Origin: Cognaticolwellia mytili
GTDB lineage: Bacteria > Pseudomonadota > Gammaproteobacteria > Enterobacterales > Alteromonadaceae
Length of the DNA: 64,000 nucleotides
Direction of reading: 5' to 3'
NCBI RefSeq assembly: GCF_002104475.1
Contig: NZ_NBOF01000004.1
Coordinates: forward strand, 124,001 to 188,000
Shown here: positions 56,108 to 64,000 of the stretch, in pieces
How positions within the stretch are numbered: position 1 is the stretch's first letter
How the letters are laid out: each line of letters begins with the position of its first letter
Made by a program: the position numbers and the translations under genes
The notes under the pieces: generated by a model
Database searches by the model: none
Seen by the model: the letters and a program-made list of their open reading frames with translations, nothing else
Told to the model about the DNA's origin: nothing

Positions 56108-56995
56108 TTGGAAATTTGGATTTACTTCACTTTGCTTGCCGCTTTAATGCAAGCAATTCGCACGGCTGGGCAAAAGCAGCTGACACAGCACTTGAATGCG
56201 ATGGCAACAACAGGTGTTAGGTATATTTATGCTTTGCCGTTTGCCTTGTTATATTTATGGTGGATGTTAGATTATCGTGAATTGCCGATGCCGACATTAC
56301 ATGGGCAATTCTTGCAATATGCACTTATCGCCTGTGTCATGCAAATTATTGGTACGGTTTGTTTGGTTGCAGCATTTAAGTATCGTAATTTTGCTGTGGC
56401 CACCAGTTTGGCTAAAACGGAAGCTATTCAGGTAGCTGTTGTTGGTGTTGCACTTTTTTCAGCAAGCTTGACGGGACTAGGCTGGCTTTCGGTGGTTATT
56501 GGCGTAATTGGTGTATTGCTAGTTTCAAAAGTTAAATTTACCTTGCGCGATATTTTTCAAAATCCAGGTGCTGGCTTTGGCCTTGCTTCTGGTTTAGCTT
56601 TAGCCATAACTACTTTGCTAATTCGTCAGTCGAGCCTAGCGCTTAATACCGATTTAATGTTGAGTGCAGCGGTAACCTTGGCTTTTATGATCACAGTGCA
56701 ATCGCTAATTTCTGTTATTTACATCTTTGTTCAAGATAAACAACAATTCATCACCATGTTTAGTCAGTGGCGATTGTGTCTATTTGTTGGCATTACCAGT
56801 GTTATGGGGTCAATTGGCTGGTTTACCGCGACAAGCTTTCAAACTGCCGCCTATGTAAAAGCATTAGGGCAGGTAGAATTTTTTATTACCTTGTTTATTA
56901 CTTATCGTATTTTTAAAGAGAAAATATCGCTTGTAGAATATGTAGGTATGTTTCTTATCATTGCTAGCGTGGTGATTTTATTACTTTGGGCCTAG
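56108..56995 (+). CDS. EamA/DMT-superfamily transporter
   Basis: A 295-residue protein with ten membrane segments in two EamA repeats of five. The loop SLAKTEAIQVAVVGVALFSA closes the first repeat and YVKALGQVEFFITLFITYRI with the final helices closes the second, both typical of drug/metabolite exporters. Start TTG, with GAGGA five bases upstream; no ATG is available near the first helix. The substrate is unknown. Transcribed alone. Confidence 0.86.
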   Translation: MEIWIYFTLLAALMQAIRTAGQKQLTQHLNAMATTGVRYIYALPFALLYLWWMLDYRELPMPTLHGQFLQYALIACVMQIIGTVCLVAAFKYRNFAVATSLAKTEAIQVAVVGVALFSASLTGLGWLSVVIGVIGVLLVSKVKFTLRDIFQNPGAGFGLASGLALAITTLLIRQSSLALNTDLMLSAAVTLAFMITVQSLISVIYIFVQDKQQFITMFSQWRLCLFVGITSVMGSIGWFTATSFQTAAYVKALGQVEFFITLFITYRIFKEKISLVEYVGMFLIIASVVILLLWA

Positions 56996-57118
56996 TATGA
57001 TTAGCTCTGATGTATGCTAGGTAATTGATTGTGGTGCGGCTAATAGTATTTTGCTAAACTCTCGGCAAATATTTTCACCATTTTTATGGTGAGCGACGAA
57101 AACTTGTTTGGAAATAAA

Positions 57119-57613
57119 ATGAAAATTACTGATAAAACCGTTGTTCAGTTTCACTACACTCTTAAAGATGAAGCTGGCGTTGAAATAGAAAATTCACATG
57201 CTACAGATCCACTAGCTTATCTACACGGTTATAAAAACATGTTAGTTGGCGTAGAAAATGCGTTAACAGGCAAAGAAACTGGCGAAAAGTTTTCAGTTAC
57301 ATTACAACCAGCAGATGCATACGGCGAACGCCAAGAAGACGCGATTCAACGTGTACCAGTCAAGCACTTGCAAGGTTTACCTACGCCAAGCGCAAAATGG
57401 AAAGCAGGAATGACTGCAGTAGTAAATACTGACGGTGGTCAACGCCAAGTTACTGTTATTAAAGCAGGTAAATTCATGATCACGGTTGATATTAATCCGC
57501 CATTGGCAGGTAAAGTATTAACTTTTGACTTAGAAGTTGTTGACGTACGCGAAGCAACTGCTGAAGAAATTGAACATGGCCATGCCCACGGCGCAGGTGG
57601 TCACCAGCACTAA
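57119..57613 (+). CDS. slyD: FKBP-type peptidyl-prolyl isomerase SlyD-like
   Basis: A 164-residue SlyD. KTVVQFHYTLKDEAGVEIEN opens the FKBP barrel, PLAYLHGYKNMLVGVENAL holds the active-site region, the insert-in-flap (chaperone) domain covers about 70-120 with AYGERQEDAIQRVP, and the barrel closes with LTFDLEVVDVREAT. The tail GHAHGAGGHQH is His-rich, shorter than in Escherichia coli but still likely to bind nickel. The enzyme assists proline-limited folding and nickel handling. The ATG next to KITDKTV was chosen; an upstream in-frame start lacks a ribosome site. A good terminator follows. Confidence 0.93.
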   Translation: MKITDKTVVQFHYTLKDEAGVEIENSHATDPLAYLHGYKNMLVGVENALTGKETGEKFSVTLQPADAYGERQEDAIQRVPVKHLQGLPTPSAKWKAGMTAVVNTDGGQRQVTVIKAGKFMITVDINPPLAGKVLTFDLEVVDVREATAEEIEHGHAHGAGGHQH

Positions 57614-57639
57614 GCAATCCATTGCTTTATCGCTTATCA

Positions 57640-57664
57640 AACCGGCAAATAGCCGGTTTTTTTA
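57640..57664 (+). terminator. Terminator of slyD
   Basis: AACCGGC (57640-57646) pairs with GCCGGTT (57652-57658) around AAATA, followed by a T run. Confidence 0.9.
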
Positions 57665-57842
57665 TATCTTAGAAAAGATATTTTTAAGCAAACATTTTTG
57701 CTCTTTACTTGGCTTAAGCTTTCTTAATTGTTGTTTAGCTGAATAAACTTTCAGTTTATCGAATTCACTTGAACATTTTTTTGCCATACTGTTATTGTCT
57801 CTATTACATTCCGATCAAAACAATAACAATAAGGCTTAGCAA

Positions 57843-59147
57843 ATGTTTACATTCAAATCTTCAATGACAACGATAGCGCTATTAGTTAGTGCAGCATTGT
57901 CTCCGTCAGTTTTGGCAGATACTTCAGTTATTCATGCAGGAGAGTTGCTGGTTGTTGCAGGTGAAGCTCCACTAAAAAAGCAAACGCTAGTGATCACCGA
58001 CGGTAAAATATCAGCACTTAAATCGGGTTTTGTTGCGGCAAGTAACTTTGCGAATGATGCGCAGTTAATTGATTTATCATCAAGTTTTGTTATGCCTGGA
58101 CTAATGGATATGCATGTTCATCTACAAGGTGAACTTGGGCCAAATAATGATAGTGAAATGGTCAATATGTCTGACGCAGATACGCTAATGAAGAGTGCTT
58201 ATTTTGCCAAGAAAACATTGATGGCTGGCTTTACTACCGTACGTGACTTGGGCAGCAGTGCAGAACAAAGTTATGCTTTACGTGACGGTATTAAACGCGG
58301 CTGGGTTGAAGGGCCAACCATTGTTGCTGCAGGATCAAGTGTTGCGGTTACCGGTGGCCATGGTGATGTAGATGGTATGGCACCAGATTTAATGGAGCTT
58401 CACACTGCAAAAACCGTTTGTGATGGACCTTATGACTGTCGAAGAGCAACACGTAGAGCAATAAAATTCGGTGCTGATGTTATTAAAATCACTTCAACTG
58501 GTGGTGTATTGTCTGATACCGATACCGGCACAGGCCAACAAATGGCTGATGATGAAATTAAAGAAGTGGTTGATACTGCTCATTCACTTGGGCGTAAAGT
58601 TGCTAGCCATGCCCATGCAGCTGCCGGCATAAATGCAGCTTTACGTGCAGGCGTTGATAGTATTGAACATGGTAGTTATGCCAATGAAGAAAGTATTAAA
58701 TTATTTAAAAAAGGTGGTGCTTATTTAGTACCTACGCTGATGGCTGGAGATACCGTTGTTAATTTGGCTAAGACAACTAATTTTATGTCGCCGGAAATCA
58801 AAGCAAAAGCCATCCGTGTTGGTGGTGATATGATAGAGAACTTTAAACGCTCTTATAAAGCAGATGTGAAAATAGCATATGGTACTGACAGCGGTGTTTC
58901 AAAACACGGTACCAACGCCAGAGAAGCAGAGTTGATGTTTGAAGCTGGCATGACACCGCAAGATATTTTGGTTTCAGCAACACTTCACGCTGCTGATCTT
59001 ATCGGAAAATCAAAAAGCTTAGGTACACTTGAAGTTGGGAAGGTGGCCGATATTATTGCCACCGATGCTAGCCCATTAAATGACATAAAAGAGCTACTTG
59101 ATGTTGATTTTGTGATGAAGTCAGGCAAGGTTGTTAAACAGCAATAG
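57843..59147 (+). CDS. Exported amidohydrolase (prolidase/imidazolonepropionase-like)
   Basis: A 434-residue protein with a signal peptide (ALLVSAALSPSVLA). MDMHVHLQG (about 89-97) is the HxH metal pair of the amidohydrolase superfamily, DVIKITSTGG carries the probable carboxylated Lys, ASHAHAAAGINAALRAGVDS and SIEHGSY give the next His residues, and AYGTDSGV the final Asp. It resembles the group of exported Xaa-Pro and aryl-acylamino hydrolases common in marine proteobacteria, which release amino acids from peptides. The signal peptide suggests action in the periplasm. A 14-base motif identical to one in the LysR-GST spacer lies at 57792-57805, upstream. A perfect terminator follows. Confidence 0.88.
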   Translation: MFTFKSSMTTIALLVSAALSPSVLADTSVIHAGELLVVAGEAPLKKQTLVITDGKISALKSGFVAASNFANDAQLIDLSSSFVMPGLMDMHVHLQGELGPNNDSEMVNMSDADTLMKSAYFAKKTLMAGFTTVRDLGSSAEQSYALRDGIKRGWVEGPTIVAAGSSVAVTGGHGDVDGMAPDLMELHTAKTVCDGPYDCRRATRRAIKFGADVIKITSTGGVLSDTDTGTGQQMADDEIKEVVDTAHSLGRKVASHAHAAAGINAALRAGVDSIEHGSYANEESIKLFKKGGAYLVPTLMAGDTVVNLAKTTNFMSPEIKAKAIRVGGDMIENFKRSYKADVKIAYGTDSGVSKHGTNAREAELMFEAGMTPQDILVSATLHAADLIGKSKSLGTLEVGKVADIIATDASPLNDIKELLDVDFVMKSGKVVKQQ

Positions 59148-59206
59148 TTGAGAGAGTCAGTTACCTTTATGTGACTGATTAAAAATACTTGATAAACATT
59201 AGGTTA

Positions 59207-59243
59207 AAAAGAAAGGCTGTTTTAATAACAGCCTTTCTTTTTT
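59207..59243 (+). terminator. Terminator of the amidohydrolase gene
   Basis: A perfect 15-base stem: AAAAGAAAGGCTGTT (59207-59221) pairs with AACAGCCTTTCTTTT (59227-59241) around a five-base loop, followed by T residues. Confidence 0.93.
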
Positions 59244-59397
59244 AGCCTCTTTCCAACGTCCTGTCTTTCGAGGCATTAGTGTATCCATGTATGTTGATGA
59301 ACAGTTATTTTTGTTATCGATATAAGTACTCGACTACTTTATTTAGCAGATACCCTGATGCTATAGATGGTAAGAAATGATTATGTGCTAAGCGACA

Positions 59398-60297
59398 TCA
59401 CCTTCGTTTAATGACACCTGTGGTTAATGCCACGCCAATAAGTATTACCACACCACCAAGTAACATGGTTAAGCTGATCTTCTCGTCTAGAAATAGCGCG
59501 CCCCAAAGAATACCAAAAGCTGGAATTAAATAAGTCACTGAAATGGCTTTTGCAGGGCCTAATTGCGCGATTAAGCGGAAAAATAGGATATAAGCCACGC
59601 CAGTACAGATAGTACCAATTAACAACACTGAGCCTATGGCTGCGGAGCTTGGCATTTTTTCAGGTATAAAAAATAAACTAATCGGTAAAAGAATGGCGGT
59701 CGCAGAAATTTGGCTACCAGCGGCCAGCGCTAAAGGTTTAATACCTGTGAAGTGCTTTTTGGTGTAGTTGGCAGAAATACCGTAGCACATGGCGGCGAGA
59801 AGGGCGGCTAATGTCGGAACCAAGGCGTTAGTGCTATTACTTTGTCCTGCGGAATCACCAAAGTGTAAGTTTTCTGAGACCAATAAATAGACGCCGATAA
59901 AGCCAATAATTAAGCCGATGGTCGCACTGAGTGTTAATTTATCTTTTAGCCAAAAATACGCAACGATAGCGCCGAACATTGGCGTTGTTGCATTGATAAC
60001 CGATGTTGTCCCTGCTGTTAACGTAAGCGTAGCATAACCAAATAATGCGAAAGGAATTGCCGTGTTTAATGCGCCAACCACGAAAATCTGTCGCCATCGT
60101 CCTGCCAAGGCACTAGTTTGTTGATACTTGATTAAACAAAAATATAAAAACAGCGCGGCGATACCAGTGCGTAATGCGGTAAACAGAAAAGGCCCAAACT
60201 CAGGGCTACCAACACGCATAAACATAAACGAAGCGCCCCATAAGGCAGCTAAAGTAACTAATTCTATACCTGATTGGTAATTTTGTAGTGCTTTCAA
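59398..60297 (-). CDS. EamA/DMT-superfamily transporter
   Basis: A 299-residue permease with ten predicted helices in two EamA repeats: LVTLAALWGASFMFMRVGSP with FTALRTGIAALFLYFCLIKY at the start of the first, and LIGTICTGVAYILFFRLIAQ with YLIPAFGILWGALFLDEKIS closing the second. This is the RhaT/YdcZ-type exporter family for metabolites or amino acids. The start is TTG; no ATG lies near the first helix. The substrate is unknown. It is the second of its kind in the window, not closely similar to the first. Confidence 0.87.
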   Translation of the reverse strand: MKALQNYQSGIELVTLAALWGASFMFMRVGSPEFGPFLFTALRTGIAALFLYFCLIKYQQTSALAGRWRQIFVVGALNTAIPFALFGYATLTLTAGTTSVINATTPMFGAIVAYFWLKDKLTLSATIGLIIGFIGVYLLVSENLHFGDSAGQSNSTNALVPTLAALLAAMCYGISANYTKKHFTGIKPLALAAGSQISATAILLPISLFFIPEKMPSSAAIGSVLLIGTICTGVAYILFFRLIAQLGPAKAISVTYLIPAFGILWGALFLDEKISLTMLLGGVVILIGVALTTGVIKRR

Positions 60298-60409
60298 TGC
60301 CGAGGCTCTCTTAAAGTTAATTACAATTTAATAAACGTTTGAATTGTTGCACCAAGTGTACAGCTTATTTCTAATCAACTAAGCGATAATCGGACAGAAC
60401 ATCTTATTT

Positions 60410-60639
60410 AACCTGAACTCTGGATAAGCAGCACTTGCACAACATTCCCTTTTATCACATTCTCAGCGTTAAAACGTCGATAAATAGCCCGCTATTCAGA
60501 AACGTTTTGCCTTGGTAATGGAATAAAATGATACGTTGATAGTGATATGCTTGCTTAGTTTTTATTGTATTTTTTATTAAACTACATAAGACATTGATTT
60601 TACTTAAACATCAAGCACTCATTATCCAGAGTTCAGGTT
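60410..60639. mobile_element. MITE-like element with perfect 17-18-base terminal inverted repeats
   Basis: AACCTGAACTCTGGATAA (60410-60427) is the exact reverse complement of 60622-60639. Taking the inverted repeats as starting with ACC, both sides are flanked by TATTTA (60405-60410 and 60639-60644), a probable six-base target duplication. The roughly 230-base body has no coding sequence. It lies between the EamA gene and trmO. A degenerate arm copy is at 6082-6103. Confidence 0.8.
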
Positions 60640-60679
60640 ATTTATACTTCTATGCTTTGAAAATAATATAATTGCTAGT

Positions 60680-61402
60680 TCAATTTTCAGCTGTTGGCTC
60701 AATGTTTTTCACTACTAAGCAGTTCAGGCTGACCATTTGCCAAGTGATATTTAAATCGTACAAAGCCATGCCATAAACTTTATCGTCAACTTTTTGATGT
60801 TTATATGCTGGGCGAGGGTCTTGGCTTAATACCTGCTCAATAAGCTGCTGCAATTTGGGATGTTGCTTTGTAAAGTACTCTACAGCGGCAATGGCCTCTG
60901 TTGAAAAAGCTATCTGAATTTCACTCTCAGGTTGTTGATGGGCGTAACCACCTTGCGCATTTTCAATAATATCGGCATAAGGCACATAAGGCTTAATATC
61001 AACAATTGGCGTACCATCGAGTAAGTCTAGCTCGTTAATATGTAAAATTACTTGTGAGTCTCTCTGTTCAATAAGATCAAGCTTAACCACTGACATTCCG
61101 ATAGGGTTAGGCCTAAAGGTAGAGCGAGTGGCAAGAACACCGAGCTTTTTGTTACCACCTAAACGAGGAGGGCGTACTAAAGGTTTCCAGCCTTGATTTT
61201 GGGTGCCATGAAAAACAAATAGCAGCCAAATGTGGCTAAATTGCTCTAAGCCTCTAACTAGCTCAATATTGTTTGCTGAGCCCGTTAAACGCAGCTGGCC
61301 TTGGGCAGCAGTGACAAGGCCAGGCTGGCGAGGAATAGCAAACTTTTCTTTGTATGGTGAATCGATAGTGCCAATAACATTAAAATTAACGCTTTCAGTC
61401 AT
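60680..61402 (-). CDS. trmO: tRNA (t6A37) N6-methyltransferase TrmO (TsaA/YaeB family)
   Basis: A 240-residue protein with the TrmO beta-barrel. FNVIGTIDSPYKEKFAIPRQ is the family opening, FSHIWLLFVFH and LGVLATRSTFRPNPIGMSVV hold the SAM-binding residues, LDLLDGTPIVDIKPYVPYAD is the most conserved stretch, and DPRPAYKH with VYGMALYDLNITW forms the C-terminal domain. It adds a methyl to t6A at position 37 of threonine tRNA. The ATG next to ESVNFNVIGT was chosen. It overlaps the end of rcsF by eight bases, an arrangement conserved in enterobacteria (rcsF-trmO). Confidence 0.94.
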   Translation of the reverse strand: MTESVNFNVIGTIDSPYKEKFAIPRQPGLVTAAQGQLRLTGSANNIELVRGLEQFSHIWLLFVFHGTQNQGWKPLVRPPRLGGNKKLGVLATRSTFRPNPIGMSVVKLDLIEQRDSQVILHINELDLLDGTPIVDIKPYVPYADIIENAQGGYAHQQPESEIQIAFSTEAIAAVEYFTKQHPKLQQLIEQVLSQDPRPAYKHQKVDDKVYGMALYDLNITWQMVSLNCLVVKNIEPTAEN

Positions 61403-61799
61403 TACTTGGTTGCTCAACTTGGTACGCGCGGCCATAGCAAACCGTTGATGCTACACAATACTTGGAAGCTTGATCTGCTTCTATCATCACACAACGACTG
61501 AAAATAATGGCGTTAGCTTCTAATTCGTAAGCTTTTCTTCGGGCTTGTGTACGAGCATCAATTTCATTTGGCGCAGCATGATGGGCTTTTGCTTGACAAG
61601 ACTCACCTTCAACAAGTCCGACAAACTTGTACTTCCCCGTTAACTCTTCTTCACTTTCAACAATATTTACTTTGGCGGGAGAGAAGTAATGCTTGAAATT
61701 ATCGCGGTCAAGGTTAGTTGATATATCGTTAATTTTTGCACAGCCAACCGCTAGCGAAGAGACAAGTATTACGGTAGCTGTATTACGTTTGCTAAGCAT
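61395..61799 (-). CDS. rcsF: RcsF-like outer-membrane lipoprotein
   Basis: A 134-residue lipoprotein with the lipobox LAVGC. LVEGESCQAKAHHAAP, DARTQARRKAYELEANAIIF, SRCVMIEA and STVCYGRAYQV follow the RcsF fold, including the Cys residues that form its nested disulfides. RcsF senses envelope stress and signals to the Rcs phosphorelay in enterobacteria; in this group the phorelay may be absent, so its partner is uncertain. The position immediately before trmO supports the call. The ATG giving a compact lipoprotein signal was preferred over one 14 codons upstream. Confidence 0.82.
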   Translation of the reverse strand: MLSKRNTATVILVSSLAVGCAKINDISTNLDRDNFKHYFSPAKVNIVESEEELTGKYKFVGLVEGESCQAKAHHAAPNEIDARTQARRKAYELEANAIIFSRCVMIEADQASKYCVASTVCYGRAYQVEQPSND

Positions 61800-61910
61800 T
61801 ATGTTTTTGATTTTTCTACTGAGGTTTGCTTTTACATTCATTGTTTTAAATTCACTTTGCTTAATGTTCTAATTTGATTAATTTAACTTTATTTAGACTA
61901 TATACAGTTG

Positions 61911-64000
61911 CTATTCGGTCTCAGGCAAAACAACTAAGCTGGAGTTACCTTCAATCCAATAGTTGAATAATTTGTCAATAGTTTTGCTTTGTTGTTTCAT
62001 TGAGATCCAATTACGCATAAATAGTTCAAAGGCGTGGTCATTCTTGTTAATTGGAAAAGCCATATACAATGGCGCTAATTCAGGTTTTGGCACCACAACG
62101 GTATAGTCAGGGTTAAGTAGTGTCCATGCTGAAGATGCTGCTGCGCCAAAAACCATGGCATCAATATGCGCGTATTCTGGTTTAAAAAATAGTCGAGGTG
62201 TTGATATCTCCCACGCTTTACCTTTAGTAAAATTACGTGCTACAGCCTTTTGATAAAAAAATGTTTCTGGAATACCTAAGGTGAGATCTTCTCGCTGCAA
62301 TATTTTTTCCCACTCAGTAAATTCTGCGCGCCTTTGATCTTTAACCACAATAGCAATGTTTTGTGAGCTATAAGGCATGGTAAGCGTGAATTGCGCCATG
62401 TTATCAGGAATAACGGGCACGCCTGAAGTAATATCTAAATACCCTGATTCTAGTAATGGCTTTGCCTGATGATGGAATATTTTGACAAATTCGATATCAA
62501 CATTTAAATCGATAGCAAGCTGATTCATAATTTCAATATCAAAGCCGACAAGTTTGCCGTTATGATTATGGAATGAATAGGGTAGGTCGTCACGAAAGTA
62601 GCCAACACGTATAAAACCACGCTGTTTAATACGAGTTAATACGCCAACAAAAGGTTGTGCAGTATTACTGTTAGCTTCTGGTTCATTGAGGTAGCGACTT
62701 TCAACGTTTTCCATTAAAAAATCTCGTTCAATAAACTTACTATAGCCTTGGTATTGATAGCTAATAGCGCTAAATGCGAATTTTAAACTGATAAAAGCAA
62801 CAATTGAAAGTAGCGGAATAACGGCAAGGTTACGCACTAAAGCAACTTTTTTAATTCGAAAGGCTTTCGCCATACTCGTGGCAATAAGTAAAGGTAAACA
62901 ACTGGCAAAAGTGACTGATAATAAAGCAGACAATCGGCCAACGGCTAGGTTTTCCGAGACAATGAAAAAATCGAACATTGAATTGGAAACATTAAATAAC
63001 TCTAACAAGTTATGCATGGCTAATGTACTGGTACCGAATAGCTGAGGAACGCCAATAATTACCAACTTGATGTAATCTTCTAAGCCAATATAGGCTCCCG
63101 AAAACCAAGCAGAAAACAAGACAAACAGTAACGATAATAGTTTGCCACCAACAGGCAGACTAAAGGTAATTGGTACGACAACTTCAGATACCTTATCAGC
63201 ATCGTTGCTATGCGGATATTGCTCGGTGATTAGCTGCTTTGTTTTCTTAACAATGATAGGAATAACCACAAAAAAACTACCAGTAGCAAAGGCGGTTACC
63301 ATGGCTTCACGTGATGCTTTTAAAATAGCTCGGTAACTAAATGGAGTAATGGTGGCTAATAGGGCGGGAAACACCACGAAAGACAGTAAAATGACGAGCA
63401 CCATAGCACTGGCAACATAAATCATTAAACCATCAAGCTGAGAGGCATCAAGCGTTGATGCTGCGCGCCAACCAATACAAAAAACACCAATCGGCGCAAA
63501 ACGCATTACCAAGTTACTGATGTTACTAACAGATTGTTGCAAGCTGCCAAGTACGGTTAAAACCTGACGCTTATTTTTTAATGGCATTAATCCGATACCA
63601 ATAAAAACACTAAATAAAACGACAGACGGTATAACGGCATTTGCAAAAGCATTAAATGGATTTGACGGAATAAATAATTCGATTAAGTTAAATTCTTGGC
63701 TTACTTTAATGGTGCTAGCACTATAAAACTCGGCGCTTTGCCAATAAGGAAATGATAACGGTGCTAAAAGTATAAAACATAGCATTAAGGCAATAAGTAT
63801 TAATAACCAGAGTAAGCTACTTTTTAAAGCGCTTTTGGCTTTATGTGCCGACAAACTGCCAATACCAACCATTAGTGATAATGAAATATAAGGCAGTGCC
63901 GTCATTTGTAATAACATGATAAAGGCATTCGCTAAATGATCAACCGTTGAAAATAGCGAGGTTCCCACACCGCCAATAATTAGACCGAGTGCCATCGCGA
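61911..64000 (-). CDS. Sodium/dicarboxylate-type symporter fused to a periplasmic solute-binding domain (5' end outside window)
   Basis: At least 694 residues. The first part, about 1-400, is an SDF/GltP-type symporter: FIMLLQMTALPYISLSLMVG near the start, AFATGSFFVVIPIIVK at the place of the serine-rich hairpin 1, PITFSLPVGGKLLSLLF, and FGTSTLAMHNLLELFNVSNS for the substrate/sodium region. After one more helix, a type-3 periplasmic binding domain spans about 450-694 (RIKQRGFIRVGYFRDDLPYS, GKLVGFDIEIMNQLAIDLNV, YLDITSGVPVIPDNMAQFTL). The start of the symporter is cut by the window end; about 30 residues are missing. Probably an amino-acid or dicarboxylate importer or sensor in which the C-terminal domain captures the substrate. 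Confidence 0.85.
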   Translation of the reverse strand, partial: AMALGLIIGGVGTSLFSTVDHLANAFIMLLQMTALPYISLSLMVGIGSLSAHKAKSALKSSLLWLLILIALMLCFILLAPLSFPYWQSAEFYSASTIKVSQEFNLIELFIPSNPFNAFANAVIPSVVLFSVFIGIGLMPLKNKRQVLTVLGSLQQSVSNISNLVMRFAPIGVFCIGWRAASTLDASQLDGLMIYVASAMVLVILLSFVVFPALLATITPFSYRAILKASREAMVTAFATGSFFVVIPIIVKKTKQLITEQYPHSNDADKVSEVVVPITFSLPVGGKLLSLLFVLFSAWFSGAYIGLEDYIKLVIIGVPQLFGTSTLAMHNLLELFNVSNSMFDFFIVSENLAVGRLSALLSVTFASCLPLLIATSMAKAFRIKKVALVRNLAVIPLLSIVAFISLKFAFSAISYQYQGYSKFIERDFLMENVESRYLNEPEANSNTAQPFVGVLTRIKQRGFIRVGYFRDDLPYSFHNHNGKLVGFDIEIMNQLAIDLNVDIEFVKIFHHQAKPLLESGYLDITSGVPVIPDNMAQFTLTMPYSSQNIAIVVKDQRRAEFTEWEKILQREDLTLGIPETFFYQKAVARNFTKGKAWEISTPRLFFKPEYAHIDAMVFGAAASSAWTLLNPDYTVVVPKPELAPLYMAFPINKNDHAFELFMRNWISMKQQSKTIDKLFNYWIEGNSSLVVLPETE

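Noticed and set aside
1-64000. CRISPR array, tRNA or rRNA genes, prophage or integron
   Set aside because: No regularly spaced repeats, tRNA-like cloverleaf, ribosomal RNA segment, integrase or transposase was recognised in any part of the window.

Overview
The window reads as a chromosomal segment of a low-GC marine gammaproteobacterium of the Alteromonadales, most like Colwelliaceae (Colwellia or Thalassotalea). This is inferred from the AT-rich base composition, the many TonB/lipoprotein/TPR envelope genes, a PEP-CTERM protein, DUF2780 and VF530 proteins, the rcsF-trmO pair and the interspersed palindromic repeats. No rRNA, tRNA, CRISPR array, phage or autonomous insertion sequence was seen. 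Most genes are ordinary chromosomal functions; the interest lies in several small accessory loci.

Layout. 1-6.4 kb: the end of a MATE transporter, a secreted methyltransferase-like protein, a truncated SRPBCC gene, a TPR protein and a chemotaxis receptor. 6.4-11.9 kb: a TetR-controlled locus in which a propeller/di-haem lipoprotein is divergent from the regulator, followed by a GyrI-like envelope protein and a sterol-desaturase-type membrane hydroxylase; two matching operators and a near-consensus promoter are visible. 11.9-16.5 kb: a VF530 protein, a DUF2780 protein, an M19 dipeptidase homologue lacking zinc ligands, a MalY/PatB-type C-S lyase and a small lipoprotein.

16.8-28.6 kb: a probable polyester (hydroxybutyrate) utilisation region. 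It holds a secreted PHB-depolymerase-family esterase, a TonB receptor, a CrbR/CrbS-like two-component pair with a symporter-type sensor, an MFS carrier overlapping an HSL-type esterase, a secreted lipase and 3-hydroxybutyrate dehydrogenase. Together these could depolymerise, import and oxidise hydroxyacyl esters to acetoacetate. 29-31 kb: small orphan genes, a broken outer-membrane gene and an XRE/membrane-protein pair with direct-repeat operators.

31.3-41.2 kb: an AraC-regulated cluster of an alkylglycerone-phosphate-synthase-like flavoprotein, a glycerol-3-phosphate dehydrogenase and an FGGY kinase, followed by a frameshifted PhoD phosphatase and a KDSR-like reductase. This suggests ether-glycerolipid or related glyceride metabolism. 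41.3-49.5 kb: a TPR protein, a PEP-CTERM protein, a VOC protein and the SbcD/SbcC nuclease, whose last codons lie inside a palindromic repeat. 49.6-54.4 kb: a LysR/GST pair, a MITE-like repeat and a three-module flavin/iron-sulfur fusion. 54.5-64 kb: an MBL hydrolase, an SRPBCC protein, two EamA carriers, SlyD, a secreted amidohydrolase, a second MITE-like element with a target duplication, trmO, rcsF, and an unusual sodium/dicarboxylate-type symporter fused to a periplasmic binding domain, cut by the window end.
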